Under the pieces are notes generated by a model, which was given only the letters and a program-made list of their open reading frames with translations, was not told the DNA's origin and ran no database searches. From Gammaproteobacteria bacterium (GTDB taxonomy: Bacteria; Pseudomonadota; Gammaproteobacteria; Pseudomonadales; Pseudomonadaceae), in NCBI GenBank assembly GCA_903970465.1, contig CAJCIO010000149.1, positions 1 to 64,000 of the forward strand: 64,000 nucleotides of DNA, written 5' to 3'. This document shows positions 27,583-35,370 of the stretch, one piece after another (positions within the stretch are counted from its first letter, which is position 1; each line of letters starts with the position of its first letter). The position numbers were made by a program, and so were the translations under genes.

Positions 27583-28317
27583 ATGAGCCAACCCTTCGAC
27601 GTCGCCCAACTCGCCACGACCTACGCCAACAAGTCCCCACAGGACATTCTCAAACTTGCCTTCAGCCAGTTCGGAGACGACGTATGGATGTCCTTCAGCG
27701 GCGCCGAAGACGTGGTGCTGGTGGACATGGCCTGGAAACTCAACAAGAACGTCAAGGTCTTCAGCCTCGATACTGGCCGTCTGCACCCGGAAACCTATCG
27801 TTTCATCGACCAGGTCCGTGAGCACTACAAGATCGAAATAGAGCTGGTCTCTCCCGATCACCGCAAGCTGGAGCCTTTCGTCAAGGAAAAGGGCCTGTTC
27901 AGTTTCTACAAGGACGGGCATGGCGAGTGCTGCGGCGTGCGCAAGATCGAGCCACTGCGGCGTAAATTGTCCGGCGTGACGGCCTGGGCCACCGGCCAGC
28001 GTCGCGATCAGAGCCCCGGCACTCGCAGCCAGGTGGCCGCCCTGGAAATCGACGCAGCGTTCTCGACACCAGAGCGCCCGCTTTACAAATTCAATCCACT
28101 GGCGCAGATGAGCAGCGAGGAGGTCTGGGGGTATATCCGCATGCTCGAGTTGCCCTACAACAGCCTGCACGAGCGCGGCTTCATCAGCATCGGCTGCGAA
28201 CCCTGCACTCGCCCGGTATTGCCGAACCAGCACGAGCGCGAAGGCCGCTGGTGGTGGGAAGAAGCCACTCAGAAGGAATGCGGGTTGCATGCCGGTAACT
28301 TGATCGGCAAGGCTTGA
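27583..28317 (+). CDS. cysH: Assimilatory adenylylsulfate (APS) reductase
   Basis: This 244-residue enzyme reduces activated sulfate to sulfite. It has the two cysteine pairs, Cys116-Cys117 and Cys205/Cys208 (CEPC), that hold a [4Fe-4S] cluster; these mark the APS-using type found in pseudomonads rather than the PAPS-using enterobacterial type. The catalytic Cys is the one in ECGLHAG near the C terminus. ATG at 27583 is chosen over the long open frame from 27319, which overlaps pabB. It is convergent with cysB, the likely activator of the sulfur regulon. Confidence 0.95.
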   Translation: MSQPFDVAQLATTYANKSPQDILKLAFSQFGDDVWMSFSGAEDVVLVDMAWKLNKNVKVFSLDTGRLHPETYRFIDQVREHYKIEIELVSPDHRKLEPFVKEKGLFSFYKDGHGECCGVRKIEPLRRKLSGVTAWATGQRRDQSPGTRSQVAALEIDAAFSTPERPLYKFNPLAQMSSEEVWGYIRMLELPYNSLHERGFISIGCEPCTRPVLPNQHEREGRWWWEEATQKECGLHAGNLIGKA

Positions 28318-28338
28318 ACAAACCCGATGCCTGAGCAA

Positions 28339-28439
28339 ACCCTATGGTGAGAGGGCTTGCTCCCGAGAGGCCGTAGCTGCAACACCGGGGTGAATCTGCA
28401 ACGGCCGCTCGGGAGCAGGCCCCCTCACCCCGTAGGGTC
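28339..28439. repeat. REP pair between cysH and cysB
   Basis: ACCCTATGGTGAGAGGGCTT... (28339-28374) pairs with its near reverse complement at 28401-28439 (central CTCGGGAGCAGG). The core differs from the GTGGGAGCG family, so this is a second REP type. It lies between convergent stops and may act in both directions as a transcription barrier. Confidence 0.85.
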
Positions 28440-28445
28440 AAGCAA

Positions 28446-29420
28446 TCAGTGCCTGGGCAACTCGACGCCGGCAAACAGCTCTTCGAGCTCCTGCTTGTTG
28501 TGGCACTGGATGGCCTTGGCCATCACCTCGCGGGTCAGGTGCGGGGCAAACTTCTCGATGAAGTCGCACATGAACCCGCGCAGGAAGGTCCCGCGACGGA
28601 AGCCGATCTTGGTCACACTGGCTTCGAACAGATGGTCGGCGTCCAGCACCACCAGGTCGCTGTCCAGCTTCTCGTCGACCGCCATGCGCGCAACGATACC
28701 GACACCCAGGCCCAGGCGCACATACGTCTTGATGACGTCGGCATCGGCGGCGGTAAACACCACTTTTGGCGTCAGTCCGCGGTGACTGAAGGCTTCGTCG
28801 AGCTTGGAGCGGCCGGTAAAACCAAACACGTAAGTGACGATCGGATGCTCGGCAAGCACTTCGAGCGTCAGCTTGCCAACCTTGGTCAGCGGATGCCCCT
28901 GAGGTACCACTACGCAACGATTCCAACGGTAGCAAGGCATCATGATCAGGTCACCGAACAGCTCCAGGGCCTCGGTGGCGATAGCGAAATCGACAGTGCC
29001 GTCCGCGGCCATTTCGCCAATCTGCATGGGCGAACCCTGGTGCATGTGCAGGGCAACGTCGGGGTATTGCTTGATGAAGTTGCTGATCACCGGCGGCAGG
29101 GCATAACGCGCCTGGGTATGGGTGGTGGCAATCGACAGAGTGCCTTTCTTCTCGTTGGAGAATTCCTGGGCAATCTGCTTGATGCTCTCGACCTTGCGCA
29201 GGATCTCGCCGGCCGTATTGATGATCCGCTCGCCCGCAGGGGTCACGCGGGTCAGATGCTTGCCGCTGCGGGCGAACACCTCGACACCCAATTCATCCTC
29301 CAACAGGCGGATCTGCTTGCTGATCCCCGGCTGCGAGGTATACAGGCTTTGCGCTGTGGCGGAGACGTTGAGGTCGTGATGCGCCACCTCCCAGATGTAG
29401 CGCAGTTGCTGAAGCTTCAT
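28446..29420 (-). CDS. cysB: LysR-type regulator CysB
   Basis: This 324-residue regulator activates sulfate-assimilation genes when sulfur is limiting, with N-acetylserine as co-inducer in the family. The N-terminal winged helix (MKLQQLRYIWEVAHHDLNVS) and dimer helix are followed by a periplasmic-binding-like effector domain (about 90-300). Length and sequence match CysB rather than Cbl. GAGGGA precedes the ATG. It faces cysH. Confidence 0.95.
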   Translation of the reverse strand: MKLQQLRYIWEVAHHDLNVSATAQSLYTSQPGISKQIRLLEDELGVEVFARSGKHLTRVTPAGERIINTAGEILRKVESIKQIAQEFSNEKKGTLSIATTHTQARYALPPVISNFIKQYPDVALHMHQGSPMQIGEMAADGTVDFAIATEALELFGDLIMMPCYRWNRCVVVPQGHPLTKVGKLTLEVLAEHPIVTYVFGFTGRSKLDEAFSHRGLTPKVVFTAADADVIKTYVRLGLGVGIVARMAVDEKLDSDLVVLDADHLFEASVTKIGFRRGTFLRGFMCDFIEKFAPHLTREVMAKAIQCHNKQELEELFAGVELPRH

Positions 29421-29562
29421 AGAGTTCCCTCAAAGCAGATAGACGTCACCTGCAGCAGCGACGGGTTATAACTATATCAATGGTAAAACGTGGAAACATA
29501 GAACTTTTTATTAATTGTAATGAAATTTTTCTACGTGACACGCGTGAAAGCCTTTTAACGCG

Positions 29563-30072
29563 CTATTCGTCCGGCCCTGGCGCTCGCCCAGTCAAGGTCT
29601 GCCCCAAGGGCACCAGATAGACCGGCACCCCACTGAGTTGCAGGACGCGTGCAGCGGTCCGCCCCATGGGAATGTCCGGGCTGCAGCCTTCGCCATGACT
29701 GCCGATGATCAGCAGATCGACGTGGAGGCGCGCTACCTGATCGAGGATGACTTGCGCCGGATCCCCCTGGCGCACGCGTACGGCGCTGATCAGCGCCAGG
29801 TCCTGAGGTTCTTCGAGCTCGTCGATAAAGCTGTCGAGGACCTTTTGCTCGATCGTGGCCATCACTGTAGTCACCCCTTCGTGGTGCAAATCATCAAGGG
29901 TGGATGGATCGAGATAACTCTGCAGCACCGACTCGGCAAACCGGCTCATCGGCTCGACGGCGTGAATGACGTACAGATCGGCCTTGAATGCACGAGCCAG
30001 GGACAGCGCATGTTGCAGAACGAAAGGCGCGTACGGACCAAGATCAGAGGCATACAACATGGACCGGATCAT
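29563..30072 (-). CDS. Universal stress protein (UspA family)
   Basis: This 169-residue single-domain Usp has the N-terminal MLYASDLGP strand and an ATP-loop-like GSHG...GRTAARVL at about 125-143 (Gly-x2-Gly-x9-Gly, with Arg after the last Gly instead of Ser/Thr). ATP binding is therefore likely but the loop is atypical. GGGGG lies just before the start. It is divergent from the DAHP synthase gene and follows cysB upstream; its specific stress role is unknown. Confidence 0.85.
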   Translation of the reverse strand: MIRSMLYASDLGPYAPFVLQHALSLARAFKADLYVIHAVEPMSRFAESVLQSYLDPSTLDDLHHEGVTTVMATIEQKVLDSFIDELEEPQDLALISAVRVRQGDPAQVILDQVARLHVDLLIIGSHGEGCSPDIPMGRTAARVLQLSGVPVYLVPLGQTLTGRAPGPDE

Positions 30073-30283
30073 TCAACCCCCTTGTCACTGCTGCAATCGG
30101 CAGAGCTTGCTTGAGCTTAGCAGCGCCGCCGCAAGGCGCTCGCTGCCATCGCGCAGCGCACAAAGCCGCTACTGGGCATTGTCGAGGCAGGGGGTATCGC
30201 GCTAAGGTTCCGCTCCCCGCTGCGCCGAATAATAGTGTGCACCGCCGTGCGGGGCAGCGCTGGCGGACACCACTTGTGACCTG

Positions 30284-31372
30284 ATGAGTAACACCATGGC
30301 CGATTTACCGATCAATGACCTGAACGTGGAGTCCAACGAGACCCTGATCACCCCCGATCAGCTCAAGAAGGACATCCCGCTCAGCGACACCGCCTTGCAC
30401 ACGGTGACCCAGGGCCGCGCAGTGGTCCGCAACATTCTTGACGGCACCGACCACCGCCTGTTCGTGGTCATCGGGCCTTGCTCGATCCACGACATCAAGG
30501 CCGCTCACGAGTATGCCCAGCGCCTCAAGGCCTTGGCGGCGGAAGTCAGCGACACGTTGTATCTGGTGATGCGCGTGTATTTCGAGAAACCACGCACCAC
30601 CGTCGGCTGGAAAGGCCTGGTCAACGACCCCTACCTGGATGACTCGTTCAAGATCCAGGATGGCCTGCACATCGGTCGGCAACTGCTGCTGGACCTGGCA
30701 GAAATGGGCCTGCCCACCGCGACCGAGGCACTGGACCCGATTTCACCACAATACCTGCAGGACCTGATCAGCTGGTCGGCGATCGGCGCGCGCACCACCG
30801 AATCCCAGACACACCGGGAAATGGCTTCCGGTCTGTCTTCGGCCGTAGGCTTCAAGAACGGCACTGATGGCGGCCTGACAGTAGCGATCAACGCCTTGCA
30901 GTCAGTCTCCAGCCCGCACCGCTTCCTGGGCATCAACCCGCAAGGCGGCGTGTCGATCGTCACCACCAAGGGCAACCCCTACGGGCACGTGGTACTGCGC
31001 GGCGGTAACGGCAAGCCGAACTACGATTCGGTCAGCGTCGCGCTGTGCGAACAGGCCTTGGAAAAAGGCGGTATCCGGCCCAACATCATGGTCGACTGCA
31101 GCCACGCCAACTCCAACAAGGACCCTGCCCTGCAGCCTTTGGTAATGGAAAACGTCGCCAACCAGATCGTCGAGGGCAACAATTCGATCATCGGCCTGAT
31201 GGTGGAAAGTCACTTGAACTGGGGGGCACAATCCATTCCCAAGGACCTGGCCGATCTGCAATACGGCGTCTCCGTCACTGATGCCTGCATCGACTGGCAA
31301 AGCACCGAGACCACCTTGCGCAGCATGCACGCCAAGCTCAAGGACGTACTGCCGCGACGCAAGCGTCTGTAA
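30284..31372 (+). CDS. 3-deoxy-7-phosphoheptulonate (DAHP) synthase, class I
   Basis: This 362-residue enzyme condenses PEP and erythrose 4-phosphate, the first step of aromatic amino acid synthesis. Motifs are VVIGPCSIHD (metal Cys near 64), KPRTTVGWKG and SQTHREMASGLSSAVGFKN. AroF, AroG and AroH types differ in feedback inhibitor, and I cannot assign which this is. The ATG at 30284 lacks a clear ribosome binding site; the in-frame ATG at 30296 is an alternative. A strong terminator follows. Confidence 0.93.
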   Translation: MSNTMADLPINDLNVESNETLITPDQLKKDIPLSDTALHTVTQGRAVVRNILDGTDHRLFVVIGPCSIHDIKAAHEYAQRLKALAAEVSDTLYLVMRVYFEKPRTTVGWKGLVNDPYLDDSFKIQDGLHIGRQLLLDLAEMGLPTATEALDPISPQYLQDLISWSAIGARTTESQTHREMASGLSSAVGFKNGTDGGLTVAINALQSVSSPHRFLGINPQGGVSIVTTKGNPYGHVVLRGGNGKPNYDSVSVALCEQALEKGGIRPNIMVDCSHANSNKDPALQPLVMENVANQIVEGNNSIIGLMVESHLNWGAQSIPKDLADLQYGVSVTDACIDWQSTETTLRSMHAKLKDVLPRRKRL

Positions 31373-31393
31373 GGCTTCGACGGATACAAAAAT

Positions 31394-31417
31394 GCCGGGC
31401 TCAGCCCGGCGTTTTTT
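31394..31417 (+). terminator. Rho-independent terminator of DAHP synthase gene
   Basis: GCCGGGC pairs with GCCCGGC around TCA (31394-31410), followed by TTTTTT at 31412-31417, 22 bases after the stop. Confidence 0.93.
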
Positions 31418-31442
31418 ATGGCGGCGCGACGCGCATCGGCAA

Positions 31443-31724
31443 TTAAAGCTTGGCAGCCTGGCGCTGATGCAGCTCCATGTAGCGCTCGACATAGGAGCAC
31501 GAAGGGATCACGACATAGCCCATGCACTCGGCGTACTTGAGGGCTTCTTCGGTCAAGGCTGCAGCGATACCCTGGCCCCGCAGTTCGTTAGGGACGAAGG
31601 TGCGATAGATATCCAGCGTCTGCTTGCCAAGGTCCATATAGGTCAGATAGGCACGGTGACCATCGACGAAGGTTTCGAATTGATGACCAGCCTGGTCATG
31701 CTGAATGGACAACGCCTCGCTCAT
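31443..31724 (-). CDS. GNAT-type (YjdJ-like) small N-acetyltransferase
   Basis: This 93-residue protein covers the short GCN5-related fold: DIYRTFVPNELRGQGIAAAL includes the acetyl-CoA loop (RGQGIA), and the C-terminal IPSCSYVERYM matches the YjdJ/NATD1 subfamily. The substrate is unknown. Two adjacent ATGs exist; the second (31724) is better spaced from AGGAG, so it is used. Confidence 0.85.
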   Translation of the reverse strand: MSEALSIQHDQAGHQFETFVDGHRAYLTYMDLGKQTLDIYRTFVPNELRGQGIAAALTEEALKYAECMGYVVIPSCSYVERYMELHQRQAAKL

Positions 31725-32220
31725 CATTACTCCTCGCGGGTCTTGGATTTTGACTGCTACCTTACCGCTGTTTTACCGGTGAGGGAAACCTCTGTTCGAC
31801 CAGCGCTCGTTCTTTGCCATTAGAGAGCGACAGCAAGAGCACATCGAAGAACGTGGTATCGTTCTCTATCATATGGACCGCGCATAAACATCGGCTGCCC
31901 AAGGATGCAAACGTGACACTGATGGCATGTTGATTGAGACGCCGGCAGACACTTAAAGTCACTTATGGTTCAGCAGCAATCAGTCTAGTTCAACCTGAGA
32001 TCCCCTGCCGCACTGCCGGTTTGGCAGGGGATTCCCGGAACAAGGGCGCGACACAGAGGTCTGCATAAGTGCGGGATGAAGCACGACACATCAAGCTGCA
32101 TGATTTTTTTGCTTCTTGCGCTTCGTCAGTTTACTTACTACAAGTAATGAGTACTATGTACGCCGGCCATTGTCTCACTCTCGAGAGATGGCTATTAAAT
32201 AGAAATTTAAGGGGAACACG
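31725..32220. other. Gene-free spacer before oprI
   Basis: This spacer of 496 bases holds a hairpin ATCCCCTGCC (32000-32009) / GGCAGGGGAT (32023-32032) without T tract, an AT-rich segment from 32100 to 32220, and the oprI promoter region. A 66-codon frame at 31762-31962 (minus) lacks a ribosome binding site and family features and is not called. Confidence 0.55.
32130..32157 (+). promoter_or_regulatory. Candidate sigma-70 promoter of oprI
   Basis: TTTACT (32130-32135) and TACTAT (32152-32157) are 16 bases apart and about 65 bases before the start codon. The call is by consensus resemblance only. Confidence 0.35.
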
Positions 32221-32472
32221 ATGAATAACGTTCTGAAATTCTCTGCTCTGGCCCTGGCCGCCGTTCTGGCAACCGGTTGCAGCAGCGCATCCAAAGAAAC
32301 CGAAGCTCGCCTGACCGCTACCGAAGACGCTTCGGCTCGTGCTCAAGCCCGTGCTGACGAAGCCTATCGTCACGCTGACGAAGCTCTGGCTGCCGCTCAA
32401 AAAGCCCAGCAGACTGCCGACGAAGCCAACGAGCGCGCTCTGCGCATGCTCGACAAGGCTAGCCGCAAGTAA
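32221..32472 (+). CDS. oprI: Outer-membrane lipoprotein OprI (Lpp type)
   Basis: This 83-residue lipoprotein anchors the outer membrane to peptidoglycan. A lipoprotein signal peptide ends at LATGC with Cys20 as the lipidated residue; the rest is an alanine-rich heptad coiled coil expected to trimerise, ending in Arg-Lys, the residue family members attach to peptidoglycan. AAGGGGA precedes the ATG. It is one of the most abundant proteins in the genus, and the clean strong terminator at 32506 fits that. Confidence 0.96.
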   Translation: MNNVLKFSALALAAVLATGCSSASKETEARLTATEDASARAQARADEAYRHADEALAAAQKAQQTADEANERALRMLDKASRK

Positions 32473-32505
32473 TAATCCTCTGGATTATGGCTTGAGCATA
32501 AAAAA

Positions 32506-32539
32506 GCCGCCCCTTCTCGCGAAAGGGGCGGCTTTTTTT
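32506..32539 (+). terminator. Rho-independent terminator of oprI
   Basis: GCCGCCCCTT (32506-32515) pairs perfectly with AAGGGGCGGC (32523-32532) and is followed by seven T. Six A residues precede the left arm, so it may also stop transcription from the opposite side. Confidence 0.95.
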
Positions 32540-32612
32540 ATGGCCGCTTTTCAGGGGCCGTTTTATCAAGGGCAACCCTCAAAAGCGCGGACGCCTTTGA
32601 CCTGCCCTCGGG

Positions 32613-33584
32613 TCATGGCACAGCCGGCGACGACGAGATCACCGGGCCATTCGGCGCGGCGATTTCAACCGGCATACCATCTTCTGCCGAGATCACATCG
32701 CGCATGGTGTCCCAGTTCATGTTCAGGCTGCCGGCCAGGTCCTTGCGATTCAGCAGGGCATTGACCACTGCGGCGTGCTTGTCCTCGTGGGACGGATCAC
32801 CCTTGGCGTCCAACGGCGTATGCGCCTCGAGATAGACCTTGCCGGCGCTGATGCCGAACTTGTACGGCTCGCTGATGATGCGCACCGGCGTACCGACCGG
32901 CACCATGGTCGCCAGCTCGAGCACGTTGTTGTTGTACATGCGGAAGCACCCGTGGCTGGTGCGCATGCCGATGCCGAACTTCTTGTTGGAGCCGTGAATC
33001 AGGTAACCCGGCAAACCCAGACCGAACTTGAACGGACCCAACGGATTGTCCGGGCCGGCCGGCACCACGTTGGGCAACGGATCGCCATCGGCCAGGTGCT
33101 CGGCCTTGACCGAGGCCGGTGGCGTCCAGGTCGGGTTCGGGGTTTTCGCGGTAATCTTGGTCAGGCCGATAGGCGAGCCCCAACCATCACGGCCGATGCC
33201 GATAGGGTAAGTCCGCACCACATTCTGTCCCTTGGGGTAGTAGTACAGGCGGTACTCGGCCAGGTTGATGACGATCCCTTCCCGAGGACCTGGCGGCAGA
33301 ATGAAGCGCGTCGGCAGCACGATCTGGGTACCGGCGCCGGGCAGCCAGGCATCGACACCGGGGTTGGCGGCGATCATTTCCAGGTAACCGAGATCGAAAG
33401 TGGTGCCCAGGTCGGCAAAGGTGTCTTCGTACTTGGCCTTGATCACCTGAACCTGACCAACGATGTCTTCGCCCGGCGGTGGCAAGGGAAACTCCAGCGC
33501 CATGGCCGAAGTGACAGACAAGGCACCCGACAAGGCAACCGTCAGGGAAAGAGCGCGGGTGACGACGGAAAAGCGCGGCAACAT
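32613..33584 (-). CDS. L,D-transpeptidase (YkuD family)
   Basis: This 323-residue periplasmic enzyme exchanges peptide bonds in peptidoglycan or attaches lipoprotein to it. A signal peptide (about 1-29, ending SAMA), a LysM-like or linker segment, and the YkuD domain with HGSNKKFGIGM and the catalytic Cys in SHGCFRM near 213 are seen. ATG at 33584 is chosen because AAGGA precedes it and the signal peptide starts there. Its location beside oprI suggests it could link OprI to the wall, as ErfK-type enzymes do for Lpp; this is inference. Confidence 0.9.
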   Translation of the reverse strand: MLPRFSVVTRALSLTVALSGALSVTSAMALEFPLPPPGEDIVGQVQVIKAKYEDTFADLGTTFDLGYLEMIAANPGVDAWLPGAGTQIVLPTRFILPPGPREGIVINLAEYRLYYYPKGQNVVRTYPIGIGRDGWGSPIGLTKITAKTPNPTWTPPASVKAEHLADGDPLPNVVPAGPDNPLGPFKFGLGLPGYLIHGSNKKFGIGMRTSHGCFRMYNNNVLELATMVPVGTPVRIISEPYKFGISAGKVYLEAHTPLDAKGDPSHEDKHAAVVNALLNRKDLAGSLNMNWDTMRDVISAEDGMPVEIAAPNGPVISSSPAVP

Positions 33585-33695
33585 CCGGAAAATCCTTCGC
33601 AAATCATTCGGGAGGGCAAAACCGCGATTGTACACTGCCGCCCGGCCATTCGGGAGGCCGCCGAGCAGCCACGAGGGCGCGCTATGTGAAACTTT

Positions 33696-33989
33696 CTACA
33701 GCTCCGACTGCAGCTCCGGCCAGATGGGCCGCGTACCCTTGCGTTGCGCCATCAGAATTGCCCGGCACAGCCGACACAGTCGCTGGTCACGGTAAATGGC
33801 CTTGGCCACCCCGGACCAACGCGGTTGCGCCGGCAACAAGGTGCCGCACAGGGTTCGATCGATCGAGCCGCCCAACTCCAGCTGCCGGGCAACCATATGC
33901 ACACGACTTTCCTGGCACGCGAACAGGTCGAGCTGCTCATCGGGCTCGATCAGTTGATAGGCAAAGAGTGACCAGGCGGGACGCGGCAT
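33696..33989 (-). CDS. Hypothetical protein with CxxC motif
   Basis: This 97-residue protein has no family I recognise. Its C-terminal third contains CRLCR near 80 and a basic RKGTRP; the N-terminal half is moderately apolar. ATG at 33989 follows TTTGGAG, which supports real translation. Synteny with P. aeruginosa, where a hypothetical gene lies between the oprI/L,D-transpeptidase genes and tesA, also supports it. Function unknown; metal or redox binding by the Cys pair is possible. Confidence 0.7.
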   Translation of the reverse strand: MPRPAWSLFAYQLIEPDEQLDLFACQESRVHMVARQLELGGSIDRTLCGTLLPAQPRWSGVAKAIYRDQRLCRLCRAILMAQRKGTRPIWPELQSEL

Positions 33990-34066
33990 TGGGGGCTCCA
34001 AATCGGGGGCGCCACATTAGCCGAAAGGGCCCGCATAGAAAAGGGCCTCATCGGCAAATAACTGCC

Positions 34067-34672
34067 TTACAACAACGGCTTGAGCACCGGCCAGACATTA
34101 TCCAGCAACATGCCCTGCGCGCCCACCGCGGGGTGCAGACCATCGGCCTGCATCAGTGCCGGCACCCCGCCTACGCCCTGAAGAAAAAACGGCACCAGGG
34201 CCACGGACTTCTGCTTTGCCAGGTCCGGATAGACCTGGGCGAAGGCATCGGTGTACCGCTTGCCATAGTTAGGCGGCAGTTGCATGCCCAGCAGCAGCAC
34301 CTTGGCACCGACGCCCTTGGCACTGTCGATCATCATCGAAAGGTTTTGTTGCAATTGCGCTGGGGGCTGGCCGCGCAAGCCATCGTTGCCGCCCAGTTCA
34401 AGAATCACCAGGTCCGGCTTGTTGGCGGCAAGCAGCGGCGCCAACCGGGCCTGGGCCCCGCCACTGGTGTCACCGGTGATCGACGCATTGACCACTTTAT
34501 CGCTGAAACCCTCCCGCTCAAGCCGTTGCTGCAACAGGGCAACCCAGCCCTTGGAGGTATCCAGTCCGAAACCGGCACTGATACTATCGCCCACGATCAG
34601 GACCGTACCCGCCGCCGCATTCTGCGCCAGACACATCAAGGCCAGGCCAGCACTCATCAACCAGACACGCAT
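34067..34672 (-). CDS. tesA: TesA-like SGNH thioesterase/lysophospholipase (arylesterase)
   Basis: This 201-residue periplasmic hydrolase has a signal peptide (about 1-22), block I GDSISAGFG (Ser30), block III GGNDGLRG and block V DGLHP with the Asp/His pair. E. coli TesA cleaves acyl-CoA, lysophospholipids and esters. GGAGA precedes the ATG. The start codon lies only 11 bases from that of the divergent ABC transporter gene, the same arrangement as tesA-ybbA in E. coli. Confidence 0.93.
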   Translation of the reverse strand: MRVWLMSAGLALMCLAQNAAAGTVLIVGDSISAGFGLDTSKGWVALLQQRLEREGFSDKVVNASITGDTSGGAQARLAPLLAANKPDLVILELGGNDGLRGQPPAQLQQNLSMMIDSAKGVGAKVLLLGMQLPPNYGKRYTDAFAQVYPDLAKQKSVALVPFFLQGVGGVPALMQADGLHPAVGAQGMLLDNVWPVLKPLL

Positions 34673-34683
34673 CGGGAATCTCC

Positions 34684-35370
34684 ATGGCCACTAGTAGCAT
34701 TCTCACCGCGCAGGACCTGACCAAGGTCGTGCCCAGCGCGGAAGGCGAACTGACCATCCTGCACCATCTGTCCCTGGATTTGAAGCGAGGCGACAGCATG
34801 GCCATCGTCGGCGCCTCCGGCTCGGGCAAATCGACCCTGCTGGGCCTGCTCGCCGGGCTCGACCTGCCCAGTGCCGGGCGCGTGACCCTGGCCGGCCGCG
34901 ATCTGAGCACCCTCGATGAAGACCAGCGCGCGCGCGTGCGGGCCGAACATGTCGGCTTCGTGTTCCAGTCGTTCCAACTGCTCGACAGCCTCAACGCCCT
35001 GGAAAACGTCATGCTGCCGCTCGAACTGGACGGCCGCAGCGATGCCCGCGAACGCGCCCGCGGCCTGCTCGAACGGGTCGGACTGGGCGCGCGCCTGAGC
35101 CACTCGCCACGCCAGTTGTCCGGCGGTGAACAACAGCGTGTGGCCATTGCTCGCGCCTTCGCCTCCGAGCCCGATGTGCTGTTCGCCGACGAGCCCACCG
35201 GCAACCTCGACAGCCATACCGGTGAACGCATCAGCGACTTGTTGTTCGAACTGAACAAGGAGCGCGGAACGACCCTGGTGCTGGTCACTCACGATGAGCG
35301 CCTCGCGCATCGCTGCCACCGCTTGATTCGCCTGGACGCCGGACGTCTGGTCGCCCCTCTGGAGCCTTGA
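34684..35370 (+). CDS. ABC transporter ATP-binding protein (YbbA-like)
   Basis: This 228-residue ATPase has Walker A GASGSGKST (43-51), signature LSGGEQQRVAIARA and Walker B LFADEP. It is the LolD/MacB-type ATPase that pairs with the large FtsX-type permease next to it, whose start overlaps its stop (TGATG). In E. coli YbbA-YbbP sits beside tesA in the same way. Substrate is unknown; roles in lipoprotein or lysophospholipid handling have been proposed. Confidence 0.92.
   Translation: MATSSILTAQDLTKVVPSAEGELTILHHLSLDLKRGDSMAIVGASGSGKSTLLGLLAGLDLPSAGRVTLAGRDLSTLDEDQRARVRAEHVGFVFQSFQLLDSLNALENVMLPLELDGRSDARERARGLLERVGLGARLSHSPRQLSGGEQQRVAIARAFASEPDVLFADEPTGNLDSHTGERISDLLFELNKERGTTLVLVTHDERLAHRCHRLIRLDAGRLVAPLEP

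Noticed and set aside
22436..28439. CRISPR or transposon ends suspected from spaced repeats
   Set aside because: The repeats are inverted pairs, not regular direct repeats with unique spacers, and no transposase or target duplication is present.
31762..31962. 66-codon frame on the minus strand before oprI
   Set aside because: GTG start with no ribosome binding site, no family features; lies in a spacer rich in regulatory-looking sequence.
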